Assembly: GCA_024276905.1 (NCBI GenBank)
Contig: JAJRWF010000133.1
Span: 1 to 35,604 of the forward strand
Direction: 5' to 3'
Origin: Deltaproteobacteria bacterium
Lineage (GTDB): Bacteria; Desulfobacterota; Desulfuromonadia; Desulfuromonadales; Geopsychrobacteraceae
Length of the DNA stretch: 35,604 nucleotides
The translations under genes were made by a program, and so were the position numbers. Below, one piece after another: positions 35,054 to 35,604 of this stretch; position 1 is the stretch's first letter; each line of letters begins with the position of its first letter. Below the pieces are notes generated by a model. That model searched no databases. It was not told where the DNA came from and saw only the letters and a list, made by a program, of their open reading frames with translations.

Positions 35054-35604
35054 ATGACAGAACCAGCAAAACGACATTTCCCCGCGGAGTGGGAAGAGCA
35101 GGACGCAATTCTCATGTCCTGGCCACATGTACAGACTGACTGGGCGGAGCAACTTAGCATTACGGAACAAACCTTTTGCAGAATCATCCTTGAAATCAGC
35201 CCCCTTGAACCGGTCCTGCTTATCGTTCCGGAAAAGAACTCCGTTGCCAGGCAACTCGCTGACGCAGGCGTAGATCTTCAGCAGGTGCGTTTTTTTGAAC
35301 TCCCCTGCAACGACACCTGGGCACGAGATTTCGGTCCACTGACTGTTCTGAACGACCAGAAACCGCTGCTTCTCGACTTTACCTTTAATGGCTGGGGCAA
35401 TAAATTCAATGCAGAACTCGACAACCGCCTCACCGAGGATCTACACGCAGCAGGAGCCTTCGGCAAAACCCCACTGAAGCAGCTTGATTTTATCCTCGAA
35501 GGAGGAAGTCTTGAATCGGACGGTGCCGGGACCCTGCTGACAAGTAAGAGCTGTCTGCTCGAAAAGAATCGGAATCCACGCCTGACACAACCCGCAATCG
35601 AAGA
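35054..35604 (+). CDS. Agmatine deiminase / peptidyl-arginine deiminase family (5' part)
   Basis: The window holds the first 183 codons of a gene that continues past the edge. RHFPAEWEEQDAILMSWPH at the N terminus, NDTWARDFGPL near residue 90 and LEGGSLESDGAGTLLTS near residue 155 are landmarks of the PF04371 guanidino-deiminase family, which hydrolyses agmatine to N-carbamoylputrescine on the way to putrescine. The catalytic Cys near the C terminus is outside the window, so completeness cannot be judged. It starts 10 nt after mntP, so the two are probably co-transcribed. Agmatine is the likeliest substrate in bacteria, but a related arginine-type substrate cannot be excluded. Confidence 0.88.
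   Translation, partial: MTEPAKRHFPAEWEEQDAILMSWPHVQTDWAEQLSITEQTFCRIILEISPLEPVLLIVPEKNSVARQLADAGVDLQQVRFFELPCNDTWARDFGPLTVLNDQKPLLLDFTFNGWGNKFNAELDNRLTEDLHAAGAFGKTPLKQLDFILEGGSLESDGAGTLLTSKSCLLEKNRNPRLTQPAIE

Noticed and set aside
34159-35187. Long minus-strand open reading frame (342 codons) across ppiB, the terminator and mntP
   Set aside because: It is antisense to two well-recognised genes, has a low-complexity Cys/Gln/Ser-rich composition and no family likeness.

Overview
The window reads as a chromosomal segment of a Gram-negative, signal-rich bacterium. It most resembles the Desulfuromonadia (Geobacter/Desulfuromonas/Pelobacter-type deltaproteobacteria). That placement is an inference from the density of multi-domain sensor kinases, a likely sigma-54 promoter in front of a chemoreceptor operon, and the mix of pepN, ppiB, mntP and agmatine deiminase-type genes. 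No rRNA, tRNA, CRISPR array, prophage or transposase gene was seen.

Layout. (1) Positions 1-5235, minus strand: aminopeptidase N (pepN), then a tight run of an NAD(P)-binding SDR/epimerase-like protein, an EI24/CysZ-like membrane protein and a TPR protein cut by the window edge. A small CxxC protein lies upstream of pepN. (2) 5325-8468: a minus-strand pair, a periplasmic single-Cache protein and a methyl-accepting chemotaxis protein, with a -24/-12 promoter candidate. The 399-bp divergent region also carries a 12-bp repeat in two palindromic settings. (3) 8469-12187, plus strand: a YgiM-like SH3/coiled-coil membrane protein, a MoxR-type AAA+ ATPase, a VWA/DUF2201 protein and an unknown 136-aa protein. 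A 159-bp imperfect palindrome resembling a MITE separates the ATPase from the VWA gene. (4) 12310-33768, plus strand: about 21 kb made entirely of signalling genes. (5) 33898-35604: cyclophilin ppiB, a terminator, the Mn efflux pump mntP and the start of an agmatine deiminase-type gene.

Region 4 is the most interesting part. It holds seven histidine kinases with different sensor halves but almost the same HisKA/HATPase core, called HK1-HK7 here in order. It also holds four receiver proteins: REC-HD-GYP, a lone REC, REC-PAS-GGDEF-EAL and a second lone REC. Two periplasmic proteins are possible sensor partners: a Mo-cofactor-type fold without any cysteine in its mature part, and a LivJ-type lipoprotein. 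No DNA-binding output domain is present; the only recognisable outputs make or break cyclic di-GMP. All kinases share an extended segment of roughly 20-25 residues inside the dimerisation domain. Three depart from the norm: HK3 has lost its N-box asparagines, HK4 has His-Ala in place of His-Glu at the phosphorylation site, and HK6 has an in-frame stop in its HAMP domain. The simplest reading is a many-sensors-to-few-receivers phosphorelay hub that controls c-di-GMP and has grown by tandem duplication. The common receiver target is inferred, not shown.
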